This document shows positions 42,496-51,609 of a stretch of 64,000 nt of DNA, in pieces. A model generated the notes under the pieces. That model had not been told where the DNA came from. It saw nothing but the letters and a program-made list of their open reading frames with translations, and did no database searches. The translations under genes were made by a program, and so were the position numbers. Source of the DNA: Lysinibacillus sp. BPa_S21 (lineage in GTDB: Bacteria; Bacillota; Bacilli; Bacillales_A; Planococcaceae); assembly GCF_023337795.1 (NCBI RefSeq), contig NZ_JALIRS010000001.1:434001-498000 (forward strand). Reading direction: 5' to 3'. Each line of letters opens with the position of its first letter. The stretch's first letter is position 1.

Positions 42496-44178
42496 ATGAA
42501 TTTTAAATCCATTAGTAAAAGAATTGTTTTTTCCTTCAGTATTGTTGTAGCAGTAGTGGTTTTATACATTGGTTATAATTTTTATGCAGTCAAGCAAAGT
42601 AACAGCGCAACGGAACAAATAATTGATGAAGAATTGCAATTACTCATTTCAGATTATGAGGAAGCCCAGACGATAGGGCTAAGAATTGCGGCAGCTAGAG
42701 GATATATACTTTCTGGTGACGAAAAGTATAAGAAAATTTTTGAAGATAATGTTAAGCTTGCTGAAGAGAATGAGAAATTACGTTCAGCGGTATCAGAGTC
42801 GGGTGATTTCAGCAAATTTGCGGAAATGGCTAAAGAATGGAGTAGTTTTGTAGAAAAAGAAGTATTTACTGTTTATGATCAAGGCCAGATTGACCAAGCA
42901 ACAAAAAATTTAGCAACTATGAGTGATGAGGCGACGGAAATACGTGAAGGCTTTGAGGGGTTAGCAGAGCATCGTAAGCAATCGATTAATGCAACTGGTG
43001 CAGACATTATTAGTGCAGGCGAGACGAAGCAGCTAACAGGCATCATCGTCGGTGTTGTAATTGTTATTGTTGCCATTATCATTGCATTGTTAAGTGCTAG
43101 ATTAATCTCAAGACCAATTATCGCTGTGACAAATCGTATGCAACGAATTACTGAAGGTGATTTAAGTGAACCTGCACTTGTTGTGAAATCAAAAGATGAG
43201 GTAGGACAACTGACAGAAGCGACTAATACGATGTCCGATATTTTAAATCGTTTATTAAAGCAAATTCAAACAGTATCCAATGACGTAGCTGCGCATAGTG
43301 AAGAACTTATGCAATCAGCGACAGAGGTGAAAACTGGTACAGAACAAATTGTCGACACAGTTACTGAAATCGCGAGTGGTACAGAAGTACAGGCAAGTAA
43401 TGCATCAGATGTAGCTACAACAATGACAGAATTTACCACTAAAATGACGGATGTTAGTAATAGTAGTACGGATGTTCAGCAATATTCCCAAAATGTCATG
43501 GCTTTAACGAAAGAGGGCCAAGGTTTAATGGACGCATCTACTGCACAAATGACATCCATTCATCATATTGTGAAGGATGCTGTTGATAAGGTAGATGAAC
43601 TAAGTAAACAAACACAAGAAATTTCAAAAATCGTAGCTGTGATTCAGGACATTGCTGCACAAACGAATTTACTAGCATTGAATGCAGCCATTGAAGCGGC
43701 TCGCGCAGGGGAGCAGGGTAAAGGATTTGCGGTCGTCGCAGATGAAGTACGTAAACTCGCCGAACAAGTAGCTGTCTCAGTAGACGATATAACAGGAATT
43801 GTCCATAAAATTCATCATGATTCTGACACGGTGACATCCTCACTAGAAACTGGCTATCAAGAGGTTGAAAAAGGTACGGCTCAAATCGCATCTACAAATG
43901 AAACGTTCAACCAGATTGCAGAGGCTGTTTACTCCATGTCAACGAATATTGATAGCATGACGGCAAAGCTAGAAGAGGTAGTACAAAATACGGTTACGAT
44001 TAATAAGTCTGTGGACGAAATTGCTGCTGTATCAGAACAATCCGCTGCAGGCATACAAGAAACTTCAGCAACGATCGAACAAGCAGCAAGCTCTATGGAC
44101 GAAATCAAACATAGTTCAGCCAATTTAGCTAGCATGGCAGAAAATCTAAACGACCTTGTTGGAAAGTTTAAATTGTAA
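42496..44178 (+). CDS. Methyl-accepting chemotaxis protein
   Basis: 560 residues: helix 1 (about 11-28), a 4-helix-bundle extracellular sensor (about 32-178), helix 2 (179-200), a HAMP domain (201-255), and a long cytoplasmic coiled coil whose hairpin tip is [20 protein letters not shown] (about 386-405). In the family it signals through CheW/CheA and is methylated on Glu/Gln residues of the coil. ATG behind AAGGAG. Ligand unknown; no che genes nearby, so it is an orphan receptor. Confidence 0.93.
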   Translation: MNFKSISKRIVFSFSIVVAVVVLYIGYNFYAVKQSNSATEQIIDEELQLLISDYEEAQTIGLRIAAARGYILSGDEKYKKIFEDNVKLAEENEKLRSAVSESGDFSKFAEMAKEWSSFVEKEVFTVYDQGQIDQATKNLATMSDEATEIREGFEGLAEHRKQSINATGADIISAGETKQLTGIIVGVVIVIVAIIIALLSARLISRPIIAVTNRMQRITEGDLSEPALVVKSKDEVGQLTEATNTMSDILNRLLKQIQTVSNDVAAHSEELMQSATEVKTGTEQIVDTVTEIASGTEVQASNASDVATTMTEFTTKMTDVSNSSTDVQQYSQNVMALTKEGQGLMDASTAQMTSIHHIVKDAVDKVDELSKQTQEISKIVAVIQDIAAQTNLLALNAAIEAARAGEQGKGFAVVADEVRKLAEQVAVSVDDITGIVHKIHHDSDTVTSSLETGYQEVEKGTAQIASTNETFNQIAEAVYSMSTNIDSMTAKLEEVVQNTVTINKSVDEIAAVSEQSAAGIQETSATIEQAASSMDEIKHSSANLASMAENLNDLVGKFKL

Positions 44179-44232
44179 TTAAAATTATTAACTAGTACTG
44201 TTTGTAGTAGTTACAAGAGAATAAAAACGGTT

Positions 44233-44275
44233 AAACCAGCAATTGACGAGGAAATCGTGATTGCTGGTTTTATTT
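44233..44275 (+). terminator. Intrinsic terminator after the chemotaxis receptor gene
   Basis: AAACCAGCAAT (44233-44243) pairs perfectly with ATTGCTGGTTT (44260-44270), followed by TATTTT. Confidence 0.8.
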
Positions 44276-44439
44276 TGGAGTTTAGAAAAAAACAGCTTTA
44301 ACTTCTTAGCAAAACGTTTTGCGGTATAAATAATTTATACAAAATTGAATAACAGGAAGTTCAATGGGGATATAAATAAAATAAAACCGACAAATGATTT
44401 CATGAATTTTATGAAATAGCTTTGTTAAGGAGTGTGGAG

Positions 44440-45987
44440 ATGGCGACACTTGTTGTAAAGAGAAGTATTATGCACCGTTACCAAAGTATCGGGCAGGCGA
44501 TTGAAGAGGCAGAGTCGGGAGATTTTATTGAAATTCGGGATGGGATTTATGAAGAAAGCTTTGAAATTGCCAAAAGGCTGACGCTTTATGGGGTGGGGAA
44601 TGTGACGATTAAAGGTGGCGTATTTATTCGCTATCAGACACTTGTGAGTATGCGAAATCTACGTTTTACACAAGGACAGGGTATTTATGTAAAGGGAGAT
44701 TTACAGCTAGAAAATTGTGTTATTGAGCAGCAAATGGTGCAAACACAAGTGACCGTTAGCTTCGGAAGTCTCATGATGAAAAATGTTGATATTTTGGCGA
44801 GCCCTGTCAATCACTTTGGCATAAATATTGATAATGGTTCAAGCGTTATATTAGTGGATACGACGATCCAGCATCATGTAAAGGCTCAAATTAATGTTAG
44901 AAATAGTGAAATTGCATTGACTAATTGTATGTTGTTGGAAGGGCGCAAGAATGGAATTTATGCACGACAGGATGTCAAAATGGAACTTGTGGATTGTGAA
45001 ATTCATGGGCATCAACAAGCACAAATTGTTGCAGCCTCCAGCACGATTGCTATGACTAATACACTTATTCATCAAGGGCAAGATGTAGGGATACAAGTTT
45101 TCGATCGCTCGAAACTAACGATAGATGGCTGTGAAATCAAGGAACATCAAGATACGCAATTGGTTGTTCATCAAAGTGAGTTGTGGGTGACGGATGCTAT
45201 CTTTTCTGAAGGAGCAGGGAACGGCCTTTATCTTGGAGAGAGCTCTAAGGCGATGTTGTACGATTGTCAAATTCATCGACATGCGAAGTCGCAATTTTTA
45301 ATTGATAATAGTAAAGCGGAATTTCGTACTTGTAGGATAGATGATGGGAAGGCGACAGGACTTACAATTGTCAACGAAGCCGATGTATCGATGACAGAAT
45401 GTAATCTTCAAGAACACCCTCAATTTCACTTTATTGTCGACTCAAGTGGACTAAAGCTCAATCAGTGTATCATTCAGTTTGGGCAGGCGGGTGGTATTTA
45501 TGGCAATGATTACGCCAAGATTACAATTCACAATACAACCATTCGAGAGCTCAAAAGTCATCATATTTATATCAATAAGGCGCGACTCTTTACTGACAAT
45601 TGTGATTTTGAACATATTAGCGGGAATGCGATTACTTGTATTGATGCTATTTTTGAAGTAGCGAATAGTAAATTTAACAATTGTTATGAAGGCCCTTATG
45701 CAATAGTCTGGTCTGATAAGTCAATGGGGCGCATTGAGCATTGTACAATTGATCAAGCAGAACGTCCATTTTTAGCAATGTCCAATCAATCGTTACTTGA
45801 GATGGTGCACACAGATTTAACGGTTGTAAAAACACCGGCGATTGTTCAGGGGAAGAGTCAGTTATTCATCGTGGGCTATACTAACAAGACAAAATGGAAG
45901 AAGGATGCAACGTCGAGAATAGTTCATTTGTCAGTCAATACTAGTGACAAGACAAAAGGCGTCATTTTAAAAGAATTAGATGCTTAA
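44440..45987 (+). CDS. Right-handed parallel beta-helix repeat protein
   Basis: 515 residues with no signal peptide or membrane helix. After an N-terminal cap (SIGQAIEEAESGDFIEIRDG) the chain is made of rungs of about 22-23 residues: motifs such as NCxIxxH, GIYxxxxAxVxLxDC and a recurrent GxGIxV glycine. The fold is pectate-lyase-like, but no carbohydrate-active residues stand out. In Bacillus such cytoplasmic beta-helix proteins often accompany an AAA ATPase; none is adjacent here. ATG at 44440 with GGAGTGTGGAG; the TTG at 44422 is less likely. Confidence 0.78.
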   Translation: MATLVVKRSIMHRYQSIGQAIEEAESGDFIEIRDGIYEESFEIAKRLTLYGVGNVTIKGGVFIRYQTLVSMRNLRFTQGQGIYVKGDLQLENCVIEQQMVQTQVTVSFGSLMMKNVDILASPVNHFGINIDNGSSVILVDTTIQHHVKAQINVRNSEIALTNCMLLEGRKNGIYARQDVKMELVDCEIHGHQQAQIVAASSTIAMTNTLIHQGQDVGIQVFDRSKLTIDGCEIKEHQDTQLVVHQSELWVTDAIFSEGAGNGLYLGESSKAMLYDCQIHRHAKSQFLIDNSKAEFRTCRIDDGKATGLTIVNEADVSMTECNLQEHPQFHFIVDSSGLKLNQCIIQFGQAGGIYGNDYAKITIHNTTIRELKSHHIYINKARLFTDNCDFEHISGNAITCIDAIFEVANSKFNNCYEGPYAIVWSDKSMGRIEHCTIDQAERPFLAMSNQSLLEMVHTDLTVVKTPAIVQGKSQLFIVGYTNKTKWKKDATSRIVHLSVNTSDKTKGVILKELDA

Positions 45988-46259
45988 ATCCAAAATTCGA
46001 ATGAATTATCAGTATGGAATTTACAAAAACTTAACAAAGTATTACGAGGAATCATATTAATAAAAACAGTGTTGGAACCGAATAAAAGACTAGGATAAGT
46101 AGTTTCAATTTTATTTTGAAATTACTTTTTTAATGGGATAAGCGCTGTCATACGAAAGGGTGTATAATGAAGATGACTACAAATAAAGACATTTACTGTC
46201 ATAGCTCATAGCAGTTTTGTAAACGGTTTCTTATAGTGATTTTTAGGAGGTAGCACAGA

Positions 46260-46358
46260 ATGCTAAAATTCGACAAAAGTGTTTATTGTTTTTATAATAG
46301 AGTTAATGAATACCAAGAAATCAATATAGGTACCCCATTGAAAAGTATTATTAAATAA
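46260..46358 (+). CDS. Candidate 32-residue small protein
   Basis: An ATG at 46260 lies 8 nt behind a near-perfect TTAGGAGGT. The frame encodes 32 residues beginning MLKFDKSVYCFYNRV and ends in TAA at 46356-46358. A TATAAT is at 46163-46168. Neither sequence nor context suggests a function. The strong ribosome site is the main support. The rest of the 45988-46531 gap holds nothing else I can name. Confidence 0.45.
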   Translation: MLKFDKSVYCFYNRVNEYQEINIGTPLKSIIK

Positions 46359-46531
46359 CAATCATTTTTTACAGTGGTTAAAATTTTATTACATTTCAAC
46401 AGATTTTGGATTGATTAAATTCTATGTGTTATCCTATAATCAGTGGAAATAGGCCATAGAATGGTTGGATGAGTTTGCTGTTTGAGAAAAGTGAATAATG
46501 ATTATGAAATAATAATTGGAGGTGAATAAAT

Positions 46532-46723
46532 ATGTTTGGGCTTTCGAAAGAAGAAATTATGTTATTGCTTGAGAAGGTAGGATTAGAAGAAAAGCAAAAA
46601 AAAGCAATTGCGAACATCATGTATCTTAATAATGAGCGAATTGAACAACAACTTGCATTTATTATCCACCTAGTAATGGACGAGCGCGAAAGAAACATTT
46701 CAGCCAATACATATTTAAATTAA
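46532..46723 (+). CDS. Small helical protein, unknown function
   Basis: 63 residues, strongly charged and helical (KEEIMLLLEKVGLEEKQKKAIA), no membrane segment. ATG with TTGGAGGTG 9 nt upstream and a strong terminator about 90 nt after the stop. It may be a small regulatory or structural protein. Not recognised. Confidence 0.6.
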   Translation: MFGLSKEEIMLLLEKVGLEEKQKKAIANIMYLNNERIEQQLAFIIHLVMDERERNISANTYLN

Positions 46724-46810
46724 TAAATATTACATATCTTTTAATATCTAAAATAAAAGGACTTTTATGATTTGTGTTCCTGTTATAGATCCTTTATTTA
46801 TCGAAAAAAT

Positions 46811-46858
46811 AAAAATCACAAGTGTGTAAAAAAGCACTTGTGATTTTTTTCTTTTTTT
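46811..46858. terminator. Strong intrinsic terminator
   Basis: AAAAATCACAAGTG (46811-46824) pairs perfectly with CACTTGTGATTTTT (46835-46848), with a further T-rich run. It lies between the plus-strand 63-residue gene and the end of the minus-strand GNAT gene. Confidence 0.85.
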
Positions 46859-46933
46859 AAATACTAACTATATCTATACACTCGCAAGCTTATATAATCT
46901 TAATTTATTATAGTATCATCAATCGAATTCTTT

Positions 46934-47368
46934 TTATAATTCCTTCGTAAAACAAATAATGCGGTTTGCCTCGGAGAAACCTAATTTAAGATGGACTGCT
47001 AAACTTTCGAGATTTTGTATTTCACAATCACTCGCGAATTCTGTACATCCCTTATGTTTAGCCCATTGTTCACAACTCTCAATCAGAAACTTTGCAAAGC
47101 CTTTCTGTCGATATTGTTCTTTTACGAAGAGTCCTTCTAAATAGCCGACTGGGCTTGAGTGTGTACCTTCAACATAATCTGTTCGAAGTTGACATTGCGC
47201 AAAACCGACTGCTTCATCATCCACATATGCAAGGAAAATCGTAGCGTTTTCAGCATTTATTAGTTGCACCATCTCCTCTTTAAATTCATCTAACGTATGG
47301 TTTGGCCAGAGTTGTAGTGCTAATAAAGCTGCTGTTTGAACATCTTCTATATTGGCTTGTTTAATCAT
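46934..47368 (-). CDS. GNAT acetyltransferase, AAC(6')-like
   Basis: 144 residues of the GNAT fold. The acetyl-CoA loop is in the RQKGFAKFLIE segment, with VGYLEGLFV before it. The following CTEFASDCEIQNLESLAVHLKLGF pattern (residues about 105-130) is characteristic of the aminoglycoside 6'-N-acetyltransferase branch. Whether it acts on aminoglycosides is not decided by sequence, since chromosomal relatives of unknown substrate are common. ATG with AAAGGAGG 8 nt upstream. Monocistronic on the minus strand. Confidence 0.8.
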   Translation of the reverse strand: MIKQANIEDVQTAALLALQLWPNHTLDEFKEEMVQLINAENATIFLAYVDDEAVGFAQCQLRTDYVEGTHSSPVGYLEGLFVKEQYRQKGFAKFLIESCEQWAKHKGCTEFASDCEIQNLESLAVHLKLGFSEANRIICFTKEL

Positions 47369-47612
47369 ATTGAGCCTCCTTTTTTAAAATGGTAAAAATT
47401 GAAACTTTTGAATTTTTTAAACGTAAAAATATTAGATATAAAAATACAGGGAGGTTTATATTTTTCAGTAAACATTAATGACCTGATAAAAAGAGCTGAA
47501 AATCAAATGTCCCTATCCTTTATATTAGGAATGAATTTGAGCGAAAGCAATAATTCACTGTAAATAAGCAGGAAATTTTTGAAAGTGAAAATAACAAAGG
47601 GGCGGTTTTGAT

Positions 47613-48209
47613 ATGACGCTTTTACAACGATTAATTGAGCAAGCTAAGAAACCAAGAGGATTCGTGGGATCTTTGATGTTAAGAATTATGAATAAGGCAC
47701 ATAGTGGTATGAATACTTGGCTAATTAGACAAGAAGTAATAAATGATGGCGATATTGTATTAGATATTGGATGTGGGGGTGGAAAAACACTACATTCCTT
47801 ATCGAAAATTAATCCAGGTGGTAAAATATATGGTATAGACTTTTCTGAGCAATCTGTTAAAGACTCCATCAAAACAAATCAAATGGATGTAGAAAATGGA
47901 AAAGTAATCGTGACACAAGCAAGTGTTTCAAATATTCCATACGCAGATCAGTTTTTCGATACGATTACGGCGTTCCAAACGCATTATTTTTGGCCAGACT
48001 TAGCAAATGATGTGAAGGAAGTTTTTAGGGTGTTGAAGGAGGATGGGAAGTTTATCATCATTTCAGAACTCTATAAAATTAATTATCATATGAAAGCCTA
48101 TAAAACAAAACCTGAAATCAAGCAGCTGTTTGAACGTGCTGGGTTTAAAACCGTTACGATTAAAGAAAACACGCAAAAAGGTTGGCTTTGCATAACAGGC
48201 ATTAAATAA
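47613..48209 (+). CDS. Class I SAM-dependent methyltransferase
   Basis: 198 residues. The SAM-binding motif VLDIGCGGGKTL lies at about residues 49-60, the acidic residue after strand 2 is in GIDFSEQS, and the motif near 108-118 is ITAFQTHYFWPD. Resembles UbiE-like small-molecule methyltransferases; substrate unknown. ATG behind AAAGGGGCGG. The next gene, a DNA glycosylase, starts 25 nt later, probably on the same transcript. Confidence 0.85.
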   Translation: MTLLQRLIEQAKKPRGFVGSLMLRIMNKAHSGMNTWLIRQEVINDGDIVLDIGCGGGKTLHSLSKINPGGKIYGIDFSEQSVKDSIKTNQMDVENGKVIVTQASVSNIPYADQFFDTITAFQTHYFWPDLANDVKEVFRVLKEDGKFIIISELYKINYHMKAYKTKPEIKQLFERAGFKTVTIKENTQKGWLCITGIK

Positions 48210-48234
48210 TACATAGAAAAAGGAGGATGTTTAA

Positions 48235-48810
48235 ATGACAAGATGTGAATGGGTCAAGCTAGATGAACCTTTATATGTTGACTATCATGATAAGGAGTGG
48301 GGGATTCCCGTCTATGATGATAAGCATTTATTTGAGATGCTCTGTCTAGAAGGGGCGCAGGCTGGACTTAGCTGGTGGACAATTCTACAAAAAAGAGAGG
48401 GCTACCGGGCAGCTTTTGACCAATTTGATGCTTCGAAAATTATTCTCTATTCTGAGGACAAATTACAGGAGCTTCGTCAGGATCGACGCATCGTTCGTAA
48501 TAAGCTTAAAATTGCTAGTGTTGTGACGAATGCTAGGGCCTTTCTAGAGATACAAAAGAAATATGGTTCTTTCTCTGAATATATTTGGAGCTTTGTAGAT
48601 CATCAGCCGATCATTAATGAATGGTCGTCCATAGCAGATGTACCTGCTACAACAGAAATTAGTGAACGGATGAGCAAGCAATTAAAAAAAGATGGCTTTA
48701 AATTTGTTGGTAGTACGATTTGCTATTCATTTATGCAGGCAACAGGGATGGTGAATGATCATGTTGTCGATTGTTTTTGTCGTGGTGGGGGGATAGCCAA
48801 TGAAAATTGA
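48235..48810 (+). CDS. tag: DNA-3-methyladenine glycosylase I (Tag)
   Basis: 191 residues. Excises 3-methyladenine from alkylated DNA. Zinc ligands are visible: Cys near the N-terminus in RCEWV, His in YHDKEWG, and His and Cys in NDHVVDCFC. The catalytic glutamate region is LEGAQAGLSWWTIL, and YRAAFDQFD is a family signature. ATG with AAGGAGGATG upstream. Overlaps the DUF1963-type gene by 11 nt. Confidence 0.93.
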   Translation: MTRCEWVKLDEPLYVDYHDKEWGIPVYDDKHLFEMLCLEGAQAGLSWWTILQKREGYRAAFDQFDASKIILYSEDKLQELRQDRRIVRNKLKIASVVTNARAFLEIQKKYGSFSEYIWSFVDHQPIINEWSSIADVPATTEISERMSKQLKKDGFKFVGSTICYSFMQATGMVNDHVVDCFCRGGGIANEN

Positions 48811-49483
48811 TGAAATTAAAGCTCAAATAGTAAGGCAAGCAATGATCTTTGAAACAGGTGGAGTTAGACCTACATATGATCTACTCGAAAGCTGGATTGG
48901 CAGTGTAAGATGGTCATTACCAGGGGAACATTTGACTCAGGGATTTCAGCCACTTGCAACATTGTTTTTAACGGACCTTCCTTTTGTGCCCAAATCCCTG
49001 CAGCATATTGAACTGCTAACATTATGTATTCATGAAGAAATATTTGATCATTTAATAGAAGATGATCTTAGCCGTTTTTTCGAAATAAGAGCATATACTT
49101 CCTTAGAAGGGTTGATCCAGAAAGACTGGCAGCATGATCGCATTCGTGCTTTCCCTCTGATTCCAAAACTTATTGAAAATGATTATCCGACATGGGATGG
49201 AGGAGGGATTCCATCTGAAGTGGAGGATGAAATTTTGAGGTTAGAGCACGAGGAGGATGTTGAGTACTTCGATGATATCGTAGAGGAAATATACGCAATT
49301 CATAAAATAGGTGGCTATCCAGCTTTTTGCCAAAGTGGTCATGATTATGGAGATGATTTTCCGTTTGTATTACAGATTGCCTCTGATGAGAAAGCGTATT
49401 TCAATATCATCGATAACGGAAATTTCTATTTCTTTTTTAATTCAACGTTAAATGAGTGGCGCGTTCATTGTGATTTTTATTAG
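48800..49483 (+). CDS. DUF1963-like protein
   Basis: 227 residues, soluble and acidic. The HKIGGYPAFCQ segment (about 173-183), followed by FVLQIASDEKAYFNIIDNG and FFFNSTLNEWRVHCDFY, is the typical C-terminal pattern of DUF1963 (YwqG-like) proteins. The N-terminal half is less conserved. Coupled by overlap to tag. Function unknown. Confidence 0.6.
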   Translation: MKIDEIKAQIVRQAMIFETGGVRPTYDLLESWIGSVRWSLPGEHLTQGFQPLATLFLTDLPFVPKSLQHIELLTLCIHEEIFDHLIEDDLSRFFEIRAYTSLEGLIQKDWQHDRIRAFPLIPKLIENDYPTWDGGGIPSEVEDEILRLEHEEDVEYFDDIVEEIYAIHKIGGYPAFCQSGHDYGDDFPFVLQIASDEKAYFNIIDNGNFYFFFNSTLNEWRVHCDFY

Positions 49484-49576
49484 CCGTAAAAGGGACATCT
49501 ATGGATGACATGATTAGGAGGAATGAAGATGAGAAGGCATACTTCCGACATAAGAAAAGTTAAGAGGGTGAAGAAA

Positions 49577-49729
49577 ATGGAAAATAAAACAGTTATTAAG
49601 AACGGTATTAGTTTTGGCTCGGTATTAGCCATTACTATTTCTTGGAGTGCCAATCATTCGATCATCTGGGCAATCATACATGGTTGTTTAAGTTGGTTGT
49701 ATGTCATTTATTACGCAATAATAAGATAA
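49577..49729 (+). CDS. Small membrane protein
   Basis: 50 residues with two hydrophobic helices (about 9-25 and 28-47) rich in Trp and Ile. ATG 49577 follows GAGGGTGAAG. An in-frame ATG at 49529 has an even better AGGAGG site and would add 16 basic residues, so the start is open. Function unknown. Confidence 0.5.
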   Translation: MENKTVIKNGISFGSVLAITISWSANHSIIWAIIHGCLSWLYVIYYAIIR

Positions 49730-49923
49730 AAAATAACAAATATGTGAAATCCTATCAAAGTAACGAAACATTGCATTGTATACATACAATAATGAATGTG
49801 TGCTACGTTCATAACTTTTGAGCAATTCGCATAAATAACTAAGTGCTCTTTTTTCAATGAAAAGCTCATATTAAGAAAGATTACAGACATCTTTCCATGT
49901 ATCGTAGAAGAAAGGTTGATAGG

Positions 49924-50226
49924 ATGACACATCAAGTGACCGCCACAAGCAATATTGATTTAAATGCTACAGGCGTTGATGAAATATTGCAAAATGTAGC
50001 GTTTATATTATCTACTTTCGTAATATCTTGCCCTTTTTACAGAGACTTTGGTTTAAAACTAGACACTCTTCCGCCTTTTCAGCTTGTCAAAAGACGTAAT
50101 ACCGCACGTATTTTAGAAAGCATTCAACGTTTCGTGCCACGAGCTATCGTCATAGATGTTGAGTATGTTGGGGATGCTTATGTAGGAAAATTAGAGCCTG
50201 TGGTGAAAGTCATCGTAAACGATTAA
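49924..50226 (+). CDS. gp25/GPW-like baseplate-wedge family protein, orphan
   Basis: 100 residues. The order of an N-terminal DEILQNVAFIL helix, the DFGLKLDTLPPF motif, a helix with ARILESIQRFVPRAIV and a C-terminal strand pair (EYVGDAYVGKLEPVVKV) resembles phage and contractile-system baseplate protein gp25 (GPW_gp25). No other phage or secretion-sheath genes are within the window, so it is an orphan relative or a remnant. ATG with AAAGGTTGATAGG upstream. Assigned from pattern only. Confidence 0.5.
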   Translation: MTHQVTATSNIDLNATGVDEILQNVAFILSTFVISCPFYRDFGLKLDTLPPFQLVKRRNTARILESIQRFVPRAIVIDVEYVGDAYVGKLEPVVKVIVND

Positions 50227-50253
50227 GGTGTATTTTACCATTGCCTTCCACGA

Positions 50254-50288
50254 ATTTGCCAGGCGATCGATTAGGAAGTCTGGCAAAT
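50254..50288 (+). terminator. Hairpin after the gp25-like gene
   Basis: ATTTGCCAG (50254-50262) pairs perfectly with CTGGCAAAT (50280-50288). No clear T tract, so it may not terminate. Confidence 0.35.
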
Positions 50289-50384
50289 ATGAATTTGAGG
50301 TTTTCAATGTGAGACCGGGAAAGTGGGATTCATTATTTAATATGATAAGCGTAGTCTATTAAAAAGATGAAATGGAGAGAATGT

Positions 50385-50774
50385 ATGAGAGGGCTAATAA
50401 AAGGTCTTTTTATTTTATTTTCCGTACTAATCATAACTGCAGCTTTGATTAAATATAATCAACCTTCATTTGAAAAACCCATTCAAAAAAATCCCGATAC
50501 AAATTATAATGAAGAAATTAGTGAAAAATTACAAAATACAAATTTTACAAAAAAAATTATCGTAGCGTTACGAGCTGCTGGCTATTTTCCAGATAGTACG
50601 ATTGGCTATTTAATTGAATCTCCAAACAATCAAGCAATTACTATACAATTACATAACTTAGATAAAATTGAAAAGAGTACGGAAAGCGAAATCCAACATA
50701 TCGTCAACAGTATTGCGGAAACGAATGATCTTCAATTGTTTATCGTTACTATCAGACTTATTGATGTTCACTAA
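50385..50774 (+). CDS. Membrane-anchored small protein, unknown function
   Basis: 129 residues: one N-terminal helix (about 3-22) followed by an extracytoplasmic domain of about 105 residues with no cysteine. Alternating strands and two helices are suggested. ATG at 50385 with TGGAGAGA upstream. Not recognised. Confidence 0.6.
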   Translation: MRGLIKGLFILFSVLIITAALIKYNQPSFEKPIQKNPDTNYNEEISEKLQNTNFTKKIIVALRAAGYFPDSTIGYLIESPNNQAITIQLHNLDKIEKSTESEIQHIVNSIAETNDLQLFIVTIRLIDVH

Positions 50775-50828
50775 CATCCTCAATATTGATAGAAAATTTG
50801 TGTGCTATAATCAAATGAAGAGGTGATC

Positions 50829-51452
50829 ATGTTGAGGATTTTAGTTTTAGGTGCTACGGGGCGAGTGGGTAGCCACATTGTTTCCTTAGCGTTACAAGAT
50901 GAACATAGCGTTACTGCTCTCGTTCGTCACCCAAATAAGTTAAAAATAAATGATGAAAATTTACATATTGTACAAGGGAATGTCTTAGAAAAACAAGATA
51001 TAGAAAATATTATGACAAATGTTGATGTTGTCATTAGTGCGTTAAATACAGATGGCACAAGTACATTAACTGAAAGTATGCCGTTAATTCTTGACTCCAT
51101 GGAAAAAGAGCGTGTGAACAGAATTATAACTGTTGGAACAGCTGGGATTCTACAAAGTCGACTGACACCAAGTATTTTACGTTATCAATCGAGCGAATCC
51201 AAAAGAAAATCAACTTTCGCAGCAGAAGAGCATCATAAAGTCTATCATTTATTGAAGGAATCAGTCACTGATTGGACAATCGTCTGTCCTACATACTTAC
51301 CTGATGGTGAATATACGGGTACCTATCGTATCGAACGAGACTTTTTACCTGAAGGTGGGACAGAGATATCTGTAGCAGATACCGCGGAGTTTGTCTATAA
51401 ACAAATTCATAGTAAAGAATTTGTGAAATCGCGTGTAGGCATTGCGTACTGA
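50829..51452 (+). CDS. NAD(P)-binding Rossmann protein (NmrA/SDR-like)
   Basis: 207 residues. The dinucleotide motif GATGRVG is at residues 8-14, VVISALNTDG near 68-77 and a VGTAGIL segment near 100. The C-terminus is short, as in the atypical, often non-catalytic extended SDR group (BVR-B/NmrA-like). ATG 50829 or TTG 50832, both served by AGAGGTG. Monocistronic with a terminator 45 nt downstream. Substrate unknown. Confidence 0.82.
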   Translation: MLRILVLGATGRVGSHIVSLALQDEHSVTALVRHPNKLKINDENLHIVQGNVLEKQDIENIMTNVDVVISALNTDGTSTLTESMPLILDSMEKERVNRIITVGTAGILQSRLTPSILRYQSSESKRKSTFAAEEHHKVYHLLKESVTDWTIVCPTYLPDGEYTGTYRIERDFLPEGGTEISVADTAEFVYKQIHSKEFVKSRVGIAY

Positions 51453-51496
51453 TTTCAGAAGCGGATAATTTTGAAAAAGCCGATAAGGGTGGAAGT

Positions 51497-51525
51497 GCGT
51501 TAATCGAAATGATTAACGCTTTTTA
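51497..51525 (+). terminator. Intrinsic terminator after the NmrA-like gene
   Basis: GCGTTAATC (51497-51505) pairs perfectly with GATTAACGC (51511-51519), followed by TTTTTATT. Confidence 0.85.
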
Positions 51526-51609
51526 TTAAGGTGATTGATTAAGAAGGGTTTTCAGGATATTTATGGAATATGTACACGGAGAAAAGCAATGTTTGAAAGA
51601 AATTAAGGA

